From contig NC_052127.1 of the NCBI RefSeq assembly GCF_012273895.1, forward strand, positions 4,584,247-4,648,246: a DNA stretch of 64,000 bases, written 5' to 3'. Each line of letters opens with the position of its first letter. Positions within the stretch are counted from its first letter, which is position 1. This DNA is from Zerene cesonia. Lineage: Eukaryota; Arthropoda; Insecta; Lepidoptera; Pieridae. Shown here one piece after another: positions 33,554 to 45,452 of the stretch. The position numbers and the translations under genes are program-made. The notes below the pieces were generated by a model, which saw only the letters and a program-made list of their open reading frames with translations, did not search any database and had not been told where the DNA came from.

Positions 33554-33752
33554 CTAGCTGCGCCCCGTGGTTTCACCCGCTTAAGTCTGTATCTAGTAGG
33601 AATATCGGGATAAAAAGTGCCTATATGTAATTCCAGACGTCCAGCTGTCTACGTACCAAATTTCATTGCAATCGGTTCAGTGCTTTTTGCGTGAAAAAGC
33701 AACAAACAGACACACATCCTTACAAACTTTCGCATTTATAATATTAGTGGGA
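33554..33752 (-). mobile_element. Non-autonomous Helitron (H1), second of the pair
   Basis: Begins TCCCACTAATATTATAAATG at 33752 and ends CACGGGGCGCAGCTAG at 33554, immediately followed by the TC of the neighbouring copy with no spacer. The hairpin has mismatches (AAGCGGGTGAAACCACGGG). Confidence 0.9.
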
Positions 33753-34137
33753 TAATATTATAGTAGGATTGTTTCGTTTTATTATTTATATGATAATATT
33801 AAACGCAATTAGTAAAAGTGGTTTTATAATCTACAAAATGAAGTGCTGCGATGATTTACTGCGAATACATTTGGTTTTGTTGTGGATTCATTGATCCATT
33901 CTGTGGATGATATCGTAATTCCTAAATGTTACTAATGATTTGTTGCGTTGTTTAAAACAAATAGTGTTTTCAATTGATCTATTTGGATGGAATATTAATT
34001 ATCTGTGAGAATATTCAAACAGCTTTCTTTGGCCCGAGTCAAATTCTCATCTAATATTATGTTTGTGATAGAAATTCAACTTTTATCTTCGTCCTTATAG
34101 CATTTTTAATATAGAATGAAGCATATTATGCAGAATT

Positions 34138-34344
34138 TGAAGTGAAACTTCTTTAGAATCGTTGTGATTTCAAACCTCATGCAGCAGAAAAAACGACAGG
34201 TAAAATACAAAAATGTGTAGAATGAAGCCGGCAAAGAATGAGACAGAAATAAACGTACTATTTTATATATATTCATCTCATTCTTTTGTCGATTTACTGA
34301 CGTTACACTTCTATCGTGTGTGAATCGCAAACACCCCTTTTTTT
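34138..34344 (-). mobile_element. MITE-like element, copy 1
   Basis: AGTGAAACTTCT at one end and inverted GTTACACTTCTATCG at the other. The inner sequence (GTGTAGAATGAAGCCGGCAA, AGAATGAGACAGAAAT, CATCTCATTCTTTTGTCGAT) is the reverse complement of 58925-59197. Confidence 0.6.
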
Positions 34345-35511
34345 ATTCATAATGAATAAGTAATTAACGTGTGGTGAGACCCACAATGACTTTTACGCAT
34401 TCAGCTAATCTGCACCAAGTCAAACTCATCTTCTACTGAACCTATATCGTCTTGTAGGGACTCATTTGATAACCTCTTCATCAAAGAGACAACAAACTCT
34501 GTTATGGATGTAGTTAAAAAACATTTCGAATGCCTTTATTTATTCAATGTTGAATTATTCATTCACTTCAATACCTAGTTGATTGCATGAATATTGCATC
34601 AAAGCAAACTATGTATCATAAATGATATCATAAGCTTTTTATGATAATTGTATACATAGTTGAAATAGATTCGTTTATAAGTAGCCTTGTATTGAGTATT
34701 ACGAGGATTATTAAAGTAGTAATCGGATCTATAACACGATTTATTCATTATTTTGTTAAACCTGACATCAAATTTAGTTGATAAATATATTTTTTTCTAT
34801 GGAGACTCAAAAGGAAACTTCCAGAAAATATGCAGTTTTATCCAATGATACATTGCTCCGAAAGAAATTGAATATGTAAGAAATAAAAACATGAGTATGA
34901 AGAGGCGTCTTTTAAAAACGACTAGCCTTCCACCGCTCCTACTACCTACTCCCGTAGTCATAGGAAAATATAGACAATCGAAGGTTTTTCTTGAATCGTT
35001 CAAGTGAAATCTTTAAGATAAAAGCAGTTACTTAGACATAATATTAGTAGTGACCAACAACAACCAAAGGCGACACACAACACTAATATTAATGATTTAT
35101 TAATACACAATTAATTTCTAAACTGTAAAATTAAGGAAGTGAAAAATGTTCAAAGTGTAGGAAGGCTCTCAATTAGTAGCGTATTATTATTTTCTTTAAG
35201 GGTCCTTCGTCCTTAGGAAGGTAAATATTAATTACCTGTGACTAGTCGCACACTGAAATCTCTTTCTAATTTTATTTGTACTGTTCCGGGTTTTAGCCCG
35301 ACCATATGACTAAAACATCCCTGTCCTATCTTATACACCGTGATAGACTGTTGAAATTAGAGACGATGTCAGTAAATATTGCTGCAACTGCAATTATATT
35401 ACTAACAATAAACGTTCGAGGAAGTACTGGATGGCACGGTTATAAATTGGATGCTTATAGTTGTTCTTAACTTTGCAATAAAACACATGCATCTTTAATC
35501 TTCATATTATA
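34345..35511. other. No feature seen
   Basis: AT-rich sequence, no recognisable exon or repeat. Confidence 0.5.
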
Positions 35512-35721
35512 CTAGACGCCCGTCCCGGCTCCGCCCGGATATCAAGATTCCTGTTTTATATCAAGGGAGCATTTAATCGAGATAAAAAGTATCCTATCAT
35601 CCAAATCAGCTCATAACCTGGCTGTATACTAATTTTCATCAAAATCTGTTCAGTAGTTTCAGCGTGATTGACGGATAAACATTAAAAAAAACAAACTTTC
35701 ACATTTATAATATTAGTGTGA
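35512..35721 (-). mobile_element. Helitron-like element (H3)
   Basis: Minus-strand copy. The 3' end is CCGGGCGGAGCCGGGACGGG + CGTCTAG/T at 35512, and the 5' end TCACACTAATATTATAAATG is at 35721. The middle has TCAATCACGCTGAAACTACT and ATCCTATCACC-type blocks. Confidence 0.75.
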
Positions 35722-35764
35722 TATATAGTTGTTTCGACGTTTCGAACAGCGGTATTTTATTTTT

Positions 35765-35967
35765 TCTAGTTAGTTTTTGCCCGCGGCTTCGCACGCGTCA
35801 ATTCGTAGTAGTTTAATAAATGTTATTATACTTATAAACCTTTTTCTAGAATCACTCTATCTATTAAAACAAACCTCATCAAAATCCATTGCGTAGTTTT
35901 AAATATTTAAGCATACACAGAAACATAGGGACTGAAAAAGCGACTTTGTTTTATACTATGTGATGGT
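35765..35967 (-). repeat. Interspersed repeat with GCCCGCGGCTTCGC end
   Basis: TTTTTGCCCGCGGCTTCGCA, CAAAATCCATTGCGTAGTTT, AAGCATACACAGAAACATAG and AAAAGCGACTTTGTTTTATA. A familiar dispersed lepidopteran repeat, family not assigned. Confidence 0.55.
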
Positions 35968-36341
35968 GAATAAACCAAGTCTCTACCATATTATTTGGTT
36001 CTCCGTTATTTTTTTGTTATTTTTCACCACTAATTTAATCTCTAGTTTGACTAGACTTCTCTCTTCGTAACTGACTTATGAACTTTTTTATATTTCAAGC
36101 CATCAAAAAAAAAAACATTCAGGGTTGCCCTAAAAAAAAAACCAGGCGAAGTTCCAGCGTCGTTTAGTATAAAACGTGTTTCTTATTAACTTTTTTTTAT
36201 ATTTCAAGCCTTAAATAGTCCAGCCAAGTCTAGGTCATTGCTTTTTATTACCAGGCGACCCTTTTTACGAGTTCACTGAAAGCGGTGATGTGTGAAAAAC
36301 GGACCCTTGTACTTTCTTTTGCACAGCTCACTTATTTTATT

Positions 36342-36608
36342 GTCAAGCATTAATTGGCTTTATTTATTGATAGATAAGGTTGTATTTATATTGTAGCTTA
36401 ACTAGAACAAAACGACAATTACGTTTCTTTCTCGATTTTCTCTTTTGGAATGGTTTTTTGTAACTCGGCTATGATAAAGTCAAGCATTAATGGGCTTTAT
36501 TTATTGAAAGATAAGGTTGTATTTATATTGTAGCTTAACTAGAAAAAACGAGAATTACGTTTATGTCTTTTCCTTTTTTGGGATGTTTTTTGAAACTCGG
36601 CTATGAAA
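36342..36608. repeat. Two tandem copies of a 137-bp unit
   Basis: GTCAAGCATTAATTGGCTTT (36342) recurs as GTCAAGCATTAATGGGCTTT (36479). Both are followed by GATAAGGTTGTATTTATATT, GTAGCTTAACTAGA and an AACTCGGCTATGA end. Unit 2 is slightly shorter and diverged. Confidence 0.85.
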
Positions 36609-36904
36609 GGGATATAAATATACGTATCATAGAGGAGGGAAAGAGTACCACTGGTAGGCTTCAAAGCATCCTTCTAGACATTTTTTCCTACTTAATTACT
36701 TTTTTTATTATATATCCTAAGGCGACTATTTACTACTACTTTTATATTTATGTAGGTGTGCATACATATATAATGAATACAGCAAACATACTCGCATTTG
36801 ATCAAACGTTTTAGTATACAATATGTGTGTATAACAAAACAAATAAACAAATTTTTCATGTAAAAGCGCTGAGAATCCCGTTTGCACGGGAGCGAAGTGC
36901 GAGA

Positions 36905-36962
36905 GCGTCTATACAGACAGGGTATGAGTTGACGTGGGTGATAGGATACTATTAATCCCGAT
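36905..36962 (+). mobile_element. Helitron-like (H3) internal fragment
   Basis: TATACAGACAGGGTATGAGT, TGATAGGATACTATTAATCC + CG; both ends are missing. Confidence 0.5.
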
Positions 36963-37505
36963 TTTTAAGCTCGTAATTAACAAAAAAACAACCTCACAAA
37001 CAAAACAGTAACAACATCACTATAATTTACAACAGTTTTTACTAACACAGGCTTTAGTTTCTACCAATATAATTGTATTATTTAACAATTTTAATAAAGA
37101 CTTTATTATTGTTATTATCACTCTGCTGCTATTTATAGGCCTTGTCACGTGAGGCAAAATTCAATGTGACACCTTCTGGAGAGCATAATTTAATACGTGT
37201 AAGAGCGTAAATTCTGTGCTCTTGTTGTATGTATATTTGAAAAAGTAAATTGCGAAATTCAGCTGCTCTAAATGGATTTAAATCAATTTCCTATGAAATA
37301 AATTAAACTTTACCTATTCAAAGTGTCTGAAATGATTTATGTCAGATACAATATCAACAACAAATATACTATCATATTTATACCATATTTTTGTAGAAAG
37401 ATTACATGAGTTAAATGCTTGTTTTATAATAATTTTAAGTATTGACTATCTACAGTATTATGTTATCTGTGCTACTACAATAAAAAACACAGAAAAATGT
37501 ATGTA
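36963..37505. other. No feature seen
   Basis: AT-rich sequence. Confidence 0.5.
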
Positions 37506-37697
37506 ATGGTTTCATCTGCTTAGGTCTGTATACTGTAGGGATAAAAAGTTGTCTATGTGTCATTTCGGTTGTCCGGCTATCTACGTACCAAATTTCATTG
37601 CAATCCGTTCAGTAGTTTTCGCGTGAACGAGTTACACATACACATACATCCATCCTCACAAACTTTCGCATTTATATACATGTATATTGTAGTAGGA
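37506..37697 (-). mobile_element. Non-autonomous Helitron (H1), 3' end eroded
   Basis: The 5' start TCCTACTACAATATACATGT is at 37697. GTTCACGCGAAAACTACTGA, TTTGGTACGTAGATAGCCGG and CTTTTTATCCCTACAGTATA are clear; the terminal hairpin and CTAG are not. Confidence 0.7.
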
Positions 37698-38242
37698 CTT
37701 CAGAATATATGCTCTTTTAATAGGGTAAGGGATTAATCATATAATGAAAACTGTACAACTAAAATACCTGCCCATGACAGTGAATAGGTACTTTTCCCTA
37801 AATCTTTCATTAAAACTAATTAGATGTACTTAAGAGTCTAATTTTGATATAATTACAGAAATATTTGCCAAATAAACGCCTAATTGTAAGGTCAAAGGTC
37901 TCTTCACATAAGTAACGGAAGCAAATAATTTGACAGCTTAATTAAGGCTCAGTCGGGCGTCTAATTACGCAATAAGGAAAACAAATTCGGAGGCATGTGG
38001 TGACAGGGGTCATGGAACCGTATTAAGTAGAAAACATTTCATGTTGTACACAACTTGTTTATGTTTTGATTTATACGTCATTGTACATTTTGAATATTAT
38101 TAGTTAGGTTATAACCTTGATTAAGAAAAATGTGTTAATAAATTATCAAATAAATATGTAACAAGATAAACAATGATATAACTGAAACCCTAGGTTCTAT
38201 TCTAGTGCGGAAATTAATCTACTGTTGGCAACCGTAACAATT

Positions 38243-38433
38243 TTTTTTATGTCATAGCGGGCAACTGAGCTGGTGGTTCGCCTGATGGTAAGCGATCACC
38301 ACCGCCCATGAACACTCGCAGAGGTAGTGCCTCTGCGAATGCGCTACCCGCTTTTGAGGTGTAAGGGTTAGTGAAAGGATTGATGACTGGAAAGAAGGAA
38401 TGGACTGGGAAGGGTCAGGAAAAGGAAACGGGC
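38243..38433 (+). mobile_element. SINE-M, 3'-truncated
   Basis: Clean start TTTTTTTATGTCATAGCGGG, CAACTGAGCTGGTGGTTCGC, CTGATGGTAAGCGATCACCA. It has a perfect 9-bp hairpin, 38316-38324 with 38330-38338. It stops after GGAAACGGGCC, losing the 3' third. Confidence 0.85.
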
Positions 38434-39717
38434 CATATAGTTTCAAAAACTAAAAAACATGCTTCACTCATGAAATTACTGTATGATCGCCGATCCTTGA
38501 TAAGTTTCAATGATATCTGCAATTTTAAAATATACGAAAATCAAGTCTTAATGTGTTGGTTACATAGAAACATAAAGGTGAAGCTAAAAAAATGTGTTAA
38601 AAAATAAAACTTTGTCAAAAATTTTGTATAATATATTATGTATTTATTATTTCTGTACACGACATCAATAGCAAGCAATTTTCCACGTTCATACGCAATT
38701 TATCTGAAAGATACCTTATTACTTACTAAATAGCTCAAACAATTAACAAGCTATTCATATAAATTAACAAATCCAATAGATGGTTCAAGGCATAATCCAA
38801 CTCTTCGATACTAGGAGCACGTCTCCCTAATGGTTCATGTTTAAAGCTTATGAAACAAGATTATACGTTCTTAAATTGTATTTTGTTGAAATGCCGCTGT
38901 ATTTTCCGCGCCTTATTTGAAACGCAAATATCTAAAAGTTTATTGGTGTATGCTTCGTAGAAACGTTTGATGTAATATTAATGTTGGAAATTTACATTTG
39001 ATCTTTTTATCGGTATTACCATATATTCTCTAATTTATTTTTAATTAGGAAAAACTAGAATAAGCGCCTTTGTAAGGTGTTTTTCAGATAGGCTCTTTGC
39101 AGTCAGTTTTGTGATAAAGTTGTTATGCTATTTGTATTTTTGCATGTAGTAGCATAGTACTATATTTCATTGTGGGAAATTTCGTCTTGAAAAATGATGA
39201 AAAACCCCATAATTCTTAAGTGTTTTAGTCGAGTAGCCCACAAGAAGGTAATGTCATTATAACTCTTTCACTAATTCTATCTTTTTACAGCTAAACACTA
39301 GAGCCTATGATAGAAATATCTATCTTGAAGAAACGCCACCAAATAATGAAAATCGGCTTTGTTCGAATCGGACACGCGACCCATACAAATAAACTAAAGA
39401 TTAACGGCAAAATAAATTGGTCATCCATCCAAATTATGGCCGTGCCAACCATTGCTTAGCCCTGTAATTTTATTATTTGTAAATAGTAAGTATATATTAA
39501 CTAAATAACATTTTATGAGCCTGTCCAATATGAGAGAAGGTCACACAGACACACGGACAGCGAAGTCAAATTTATAGATGCGGAATCCTAAACACTAGCT
39601 TTTCATTCGCGGCTATGCTCGTGAGGACTACTTAATTTTATACTTAGTGAATTATCGAAGTAGTATGACGCTTTTTACGATTTTAAATGCGTTCATCGCA
39701 AAAAGATTTATATATAT
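38434..39717. other. No gene seen
   Basis: AT-rich; a degraded Helitron-type end (CACTAGCTTTTCATTCGCGG) lies near 39594. The open frame at 38371-38607 is SINE read-through. Confidence 0.45.
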
Positions 39718-39998
39718 TTTTTTTTATGTCATAGCGGGCAACTGAGCTGGTGGTTCGTCTGATGGTAAGCGATCACCACCGCCCATGAACATTCGCAAAG
39801 GTTGGGCCTCTGCAAATGCGCTGCCCGCTTTTTTGGGATAAGGGAAAAGGAATGGATTAACGACTGGAAAGAAGGAATGGACTGGGACGGGTGAGGAAAA
39901 GGTAACGGGCCTCCGGCTCCCCCACTCACCGTACGAAACACAGTGGCATGCCACTATTTCACGCCGGTTTTCTGTGGGGGTGTGGTACTTCCCCGGTG
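39718..39998 (+). mobile_element. SINE-M, nearly full-length, 3'-truncated
   Basis: Runs from TTTTTTTATGTCATAGCGGG to GGTGTGGTACTTCCCCGGT and lacks the final GTACGAGCTGG...CCCAC end. Minus-strand open frames of 97 and 70 residues here are by-products. Confidence 0.85.
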
Positions 39999-40218
39999 TT
40001 AGAAAGCTGTACTTCATATTAAGGACCTATACAAATACATCGTTTAATTTGGTACACTTTGTATTTAATTTAATTTAATTATATATCGCCTGTAATAGGT
40101 AATTTAAGGAACATTTATAGTATAACAGTACATTAAAATGTTCTGGAATTTCGTAAAAAGTAAAAATAAATGTTCAAATTTTCCACAGTTAGTAAAATAT
40201 AATAACACTGTCGTCACA

Positions 40219-41218
40219 NNNNNNNNNNNNNNNNNNNNNNNNNNNNNNNNNNNNNNNNNNNNNNNNNNNNNNNNNNNNNNNNNNNNNNNNNNNNNNNNNN
40301 NNNNNNNNNNNNNNNNNNNNNNNNNNNNNNNNNNNNNNNNNNNNNNNNNNNNNNNNNNNNNNNNNNNNNNNNNNNNNNNNNNNNNNNNNNNNNNNNNNNN
40401 NNNNNNNNNNNNNNNNNNNNNNNNNNNNNNNNNNNNNNNNNNNNNNNNNNNNNNNNNNNNNNNNNNNNNNNNNNNNNNNNNNNNNNNNNNNNNNNNNNNN
40501 NNNNNNNNNNNNNNNNNNNNNNNNNNNNNNNNNNNNNNNNNNNNNNNNNNNNNNNNNNNNNNNNNNNNNNNNNNNNNNNNNNNNNNNNNNNNNNNNNNNN
40601 NNNNNNNNNNNNNNNNNNNNNNNNNNNNNNNNNNNNNNNNNNNNNNNNNNNNNNNNNNNNNNNNNNNNNNNNNNNNNNNNNNNNNNNNNNNNNNNNNNNN
40701 NNNNNNNNNNNNNNNNNNNNNNNNNNNNNNNNNNNNNNNNNNNNNNNNNNNNNNNNNNNNNNNNNNNNNNNNNNNNNNNNNNNNNNNNNNNNNNNNNNNN
40801 NNNNNNNNNNNNNNNNNNNNNNNNNNNNNNNNNNNNNNNNNNNNNNNNNNNNNNNNNNNNNNNNNNNNNNNNNNNNNNNNNNNNNNNNNNNNNNNNNNNN
40901 NNNNNNNNNNNNNNNNNNNNNNNNNNNNNNNNNNNNNNNNNNNNNNNNNNNNNNNNNNNNNNNNNNNNNNNNNNNNNNNNNNNNNNNNNNNNNNNNNNNN
41001 NNNNNNNNNNNNNNNNNNNNNNNNNNNNNNNNNNNNNNNNNNNNNNNNNNNNNNNNNNNNNNNNNNNNNNNNNNNNNNNNNNNNNNNNNNNNNNNNNNNN
41101 NNNNNNNNNNNNNNNNNNNNNNNNNNNNNNNNNNNNNNNNNNNNNNNNNNNNNNNNNNNNNNNNNNNNNNNNNNNNNNNNNNNNNNNNNNNNNNNNNNNN
41201 NNNNNNNNNNNNNNNNNN
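40219..41218. other. Assembly gap, 1000 N
   Basis: Placeholder gap inside the LINE copy, plausibly caused by the repeat itself. Confidence 1.
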
Positions 41219-41420
41219 GCTTTGTAGATTTTGTTTATATTGCAACGTTCGTATGACTAGGAACACAAAACCCTTTCATATACCTGCCACTCGCCTCTGT
41301 ACGTCACATAATGACCCAGTCTATAGGTTGTGCCGATTATATAATGAAATAGTCAATAAAAATGACGCTATTGACATATTTTCCAATAGTCTTGACAGTT
41401 TTCGTCGCTTAGTCCTTGCT

Positions 41421-41583
41421 NNNNNNNNNNNNNNNNNNNNNNNNNNNNNNNNNNNNNNNNNNNNNNNNNNNNNNNNNNNNNNNNNNNNNNNNNNNNNNNN
41501 NNNNNNNNNNNNNNNNNNNNNNNNNNNNNNNNNNNNNNNNNNNNNNNNNNNNNNNNNNNNNNNNNNNNNNNNNNNNNNNNNNN
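41421..41583. other. Assembly gap, 163 N
   Basis: An estimated-size gap near the 3' end of the LINE. Confidence 1.
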
Positions 41584-41620
41584 TGCTCTTGTATTAGTGT
41601 ATAAGTTGTTTGGAAACCAA

Positions 41621-41669
41621 TAAAATAAAATAAAATAAAATAAAATAAAATAAAATAAAAATAAAATAA
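41621..41669. repeat. (AAAAT)n tail
   Basis: About nine TAAAA units following CAA; interpreted as the 3' tail of the LINE. Confidence 0.9.
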
Positions 41670-41893
41670 ATCAAGTCGTACGTAATTTAACTCGAAAGGT
41701 TTTCATGTGAAAGGGCCCAGCCTTAGGATGGATAAAAACCTTTTATATAGAGTCAAAGGTTTCTTTAGCTGACTGACTCGGCAACACAGGGGTTTATAGC
41801 TCAATACGTTCTGAATTGTGATGAATATTTCATTTTTACCTACAGAGAATCACAGAATGTACATATAATAATCTTATGTTCGAAATATGTAAC

Positions 41894-42044
41894 ACTAGTG
41901 GTCCGCCCCGGCCCTGTGGTACATATATATAGCCTTCCTCAATAAATGGGCTATCGAACACTGAAAGAATTTCCAAATCGGACTAGTATTTCCTGAGATT
42001 AGTGCGTTCAAACAAACTCTTCAACTTTATAACATTAGTAAGGA
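41894..42044 (-). mobile_element. Helitron-like element (H2)
   Basis: On the minus strand the 3' end is GGCCGGGGCGGACCACTAG/T. The body has CAGGAAATACTAGTCCGATT and ATAGCCCATTTATTGAGGAA + GGCTAT, and the start is TCCTTACTAATG. Confidence 0.65.
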
Positions 42045-43117
42045 TTCATCATTTATATATTATAATTACTTTCGATGTGTGCTTGATGCAGTGATTCCAA
42101 TTTATTATCTCGTTAATAATTACGCGTGGACTTCTTTTCCATCTCTGATGTAATTATAATATAGAAATATTTAAATCTGTGAAATACAATATGTTATATA
42201 AAGTATAAAAAAGTTAAGTACACTATTTATAACTGGAGAGCAAACCGATTTAGATGAAAATTGAGGGGAAGATAGCTTAGAACAAGGAGAATGATATAGG
42301 ATACTTTTTGTCCCGTTCAACGACGCTATTTGTTTATTTATTCATTTATTCGTTGTTGTACAATTTGTCATAAAGAAATAAAGGAAGTTAAAACTCTTAA
42401 CATATGGTAGAGAATTTCATAATTATATTTTTTAGCAATTTTAAATGAAGTAGTGGATAATTTTTTTTTCATTTGTAGATCATTGAGCTGCTAAATTGTT
42501 TTTATTTTCATCAAATAAATTGTTTCATCAAACAAATTTGTCGAGATAAGCTATTTTTAATCAATTTATATATCATTATACTATACGTCTGTTTATCACA
42601 TATAGTATCTAGAGACCTCTAGAAGCATATAGAACGTTCTAGAATTAATCGCGTATCTAATTTTAAAAGTCTTTTGTTCTTGAATCTTACCCGTGACCCA
42701 CTCACGGTCGTTTCGAGAGACAATCGATACATGGTAAATAAGTAAACGCCCCCACAAATATCACTGAAACTGCTACCTATTGATGTATAATCTTATTTTT
42801 ATTTGTTTTTACACACACGCAACATTTACGTAGACCCAATACATTGTAGGAATGAAACAGTCCTAAACTTAATATCTCCGTCATAAAATCATTATTAAAT
42901 TTAAAAATTTTAAGGGTTCAATTTTCACAAATAAAACGATTTTACAGGCAGATGTGTAAATGATGTGTAATGTAGATAGGTTTTAGAGGTAATTATTTAA
43001 AAAAGAATCTCTATCCACATCAAACTCATTTTTTTATATTTTATTTTCAAGAAAGGTCACCCCTCATTCTGTAACTATCCCAATAACATCGATTTCATTT
43101 AAACGCATATATTTAAT
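42045..43117. other. No feature seen
   Basis: AT-rich; no recognisable exon or repeat. Confidence 0.5.
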
Positions 43118-43190
43118 TTTGTTTTATAGCATTTGAAATGCTTTATAAATAAGTTTTTTAAAGAGTAGAAAAAAGACGATCACGAGGCGG
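43118..43190 (-). mobile_element. SINE-D (tRNA-like), 3' portion
   Basis: On the minus strand: GAATCCCGCCTCGTGATCGT (end of tRNA-like head), TTTTTTCTACTCTTTAAAAA, then ATTTATAAAGCATTTCAAAT + GCTATAAAAC. This shows the native order of the family (tRNA 3' end, then this tail) and is the key to reading the fold-back copy at 45453-45620. Confidence 0.6.
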
Positions 43191-43246
43191 GATTCATACA
43201 TTCTACTAATACTACTATCCTACTTCCTATTATATTATTATTATTA

Positions 43247-43452
43247 TCCTACTACTACTAATATTATAAATGCGAAAGTTTGTAAGGTGTGTGTGTGTGT
43301 TTGTTGCTCTTTAACGCAAATACTGCTGAACCGATTGCAATAAAATTTGGTACGTAGACAGCTGAACAACTGGAACAACATACAGGCAACTTTTTATCCC
43401 AATATTCCTATAGGATACGGAATAACGCGGGTGAAACCGCGGTGCGCAGTTA
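43247..43452 (+). mobile_element. Non-autonomous Helitron (H1), end mutated
   Basis: TCCTACTACTACTAATATTA start; the hairpin GCGGGTGAAACCGCGG is intact; the end reads TGCGCAGTTACT, so CTAG is lost. Confidence 0.8.
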
Positions 43453-43518
43453 CTAATTAATAAATTCGCACATAAAACCGAAAGAGTAGAATAAATTAAA
43501 TTCGATTAGTGAGGCAGG

Positions 43519-43575
43519 AACACGGGTGGCCGAGAGGCTAGGCGTTGCTACGGTTAAACGTATCTAACGTCAGTT
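43519..43575 (+). mobile_element. SINE-D tRNA-like head fragment
   Basis: CACGGGTGGCCGAGAGGCTA + GGCGTTGCTACGGTTAAACG: acceptor and D-arm (box A) and anticodon arm of the tRNA-like head. It diverges before box B. Confidence 0.6.
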
Positions 43576-44174
43576 AACTTTTCAATAGTTTACTATCGGG
43601 TTGTTTTTGAGAAAAGTTGTGGCTTAATATTCTAATTATAATACAGTCAGTTAGCTCTAAGAAATGCTTAAATCTTAATCTACGGAGTTCTTTACGGACC
43701 ATTAACTAGATTTACCACTCCTTAAAGAAAAATAAACTGCGATTTCTAGAAAGAACACTTCACCAATATTCACTTTCAAAAGTGGAATAGCAATACGTGC
43801 AACGAGTAAAAGACAAAGACAACGATATTTCAGTGTTTTCAGTCTACAAACTTTGGATAAAAGGTCTCATTAGCATAGCGGACTGCGCTGTGGTTTTTTA
43901 GCTGTTAAAAAGTTTACCTGTCTTTGTAAACAGTGTAACAAACGATATAGAAATAGGGTATAATGGAAAGTTTTGTACAATTTACGCTGTGTAAGGCTGA
44001 GTTACGGAAGTTGGTATGAGAGATACGCTTGGAATTAGCTGTGAACGTGGTTTGTGACATTGGTACACTTATCCACACTAATATTATGAATGCAAATATT
44101 GGCTTGCTCATCATAAGAAAGAAAGAAAGAATGTTTATAGAACACCACATATTTAGGTTCGCAAAATCACACTA
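43576..44174. other. No feature seen
   Basis: AT-rich sequence. Confidence 0.45.
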
Positions 44175-44392
44175 TCATACTATTATGAATGTGAAAGTTT
44201 GTTTGTTTGGCTATTTGTCCGTCCATCACGCTGAAACTACTGAACGGATGTTGAGGAATTTATTTAATACAGACAGGGAAACTTAACTTAGGCAGCTGAC
44301 TAAAGTAATAAGATAATTTTTATACTGATTATATGCTCCCTTGGGATAAGCAGGAATCTTGATAACCGGGTCGAGCCGGGACGAGCATCTAG
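44175..44392 (+). mobile_element. Helitron-like element (H3)
   Basis: TCATACTATTATGAATGTGA start, CCATCACGCTGAAACTACTG, TGCTCCCTTGGGATAAGCAG and the end CCGGGTCGAGCCGGGACGAG + CATCTAG/T. It carries an inserted segment ACTTAACTTAGGCAGCTGAC in place of the usual GGTATGAGCTGAC. Confidence 0.75.
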
Positions 44393-45065
44393 TCTGTATA
44401 GAACGAATAATAAAAAGGAGAACTTATAAATAATCAGTGTGGGGTTATAAAGAGTACTCAGCGTGTAATACACGTAATGCGCAGCGCTGATTTTCAGTTG
44501 CCCTTTGTTGTAGTTCCAATCAAACGAAGAACACATGCATACAATAAATAGACATACATACATACCTACTAATTGATATGTAACACGCGAATTGGTAATG
44601 CTCAATTGAAATTACAAATAATAATATCTATGATGGTGGGCCGATAGGAGGCGGGGATAGGATAGCTCGAACCATAAACAAATCATTGTGAATAAAACGT
44701 CTCTTTTCTTTATGGAAATAGATGCCAACACGAAGTATGTGAGAACTGCGCGATGCCGCAATTTATTGTTAGGTAATAGACTTTGTTAATACCACTTATT
44801 ATGGCGCTAGTGTTGCCTGCGACTTCGTTCACGCGAAAATAAAATAAAGTCTGTATGTTACCGAAGCTAACAACAATAAATAGATGAAAGTCATACAGAC
44901 AGACAAAAAGATTAAAAATTATAATTTAGTGATTTTTTGTTATACAATTTGTCTCCGTTTGGTTAAAAATATTGATCTGCTGAAATTTAGATTTTTGTGA
45001 TCATTTTTTTAAATTTTATTTAATTTGTGGTGGTTCAAACAAACAATAGCTTTATATTATCGATC
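44393..45065. other. No gene seen
   Basis: A diverged repeat end (TTGCCTGCGACTTCGTTCAC) lies near 44813; otherwise nothing recognisable. Confidence 0.45.
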
Positions 45066-45205
45066 TGTACAGCCTATAGCACTCAGGAATCACGTATGTA
45101 TCCCACGGTGGAAGAATTTTGAAATCGATCCAGCAGTTCCTGAGATCGGCGTGTTCAAAGAAACAAAATTTTCGGCTTTATACTATTCTTAGTATCTTAG
45201 TCGCA
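45066..45205 (-). mobile_element. Helitron-like (H2) fragment
   Basis: TGTACAGCCTATAGCACTCA, ATTTTGAAATCGATCCAGCA, GTTCCTGAGATCGGCGTGTT + CAAAGAAAC: the inverted front and middle of H2. The CTAG end is missing. Confidence 0.55.
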
Positions 45206-45452
45206 GTATAGATTATGTTATAAATAGGTCAGTAAAACATATGTGAGGAATAACCAAAAAGCCACTAGAGGTTTGAATCCACTATTTTATCTTTATACGA
45301 AGCGAGGAGATGACTCTTTTAATAGTAAATAGTTTTTGCTTTTAGCTCCACATTTTATATAAGTTTTTCTCGAATAACCTCCTATATATAAAGAAACCAA
45401 TCTGCTATATTGATGTGTTAATTTATAATATGAAACGACGAATAATGATAGA

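Larger units (their letters stand above)
40130..41669 (+). mobile_element. Non-LTR retrotransposon (LINE), 5'-truncated, interrupted by gaps
   Basis: Before the 1000-N gap, 40138-40218 reads FWNFVKSKNK...PQLVKY; this resembles the segment just before the reverse-transcriptase domain of Jockey/CR1-like ORF2 proteins (FW-x-FV-K/R, then a P-x-x-L-x-Y block). After the gap, 41253-41420 reads RNTKPFHIPATRL, NDPVYRLCRLYNEI and IDIFSNSLDSFRR, the typical C-terminal end of these ORF2 proteins. The 3' end after the second gap carries AATAAAATAAAA repeats (41621-41669) as its tail. The reverse-transcriptase core would lie in the gap. The copy is probably dead, since its 5' end is missing, but the gaps hide its true state. 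Confidence 0.7.
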
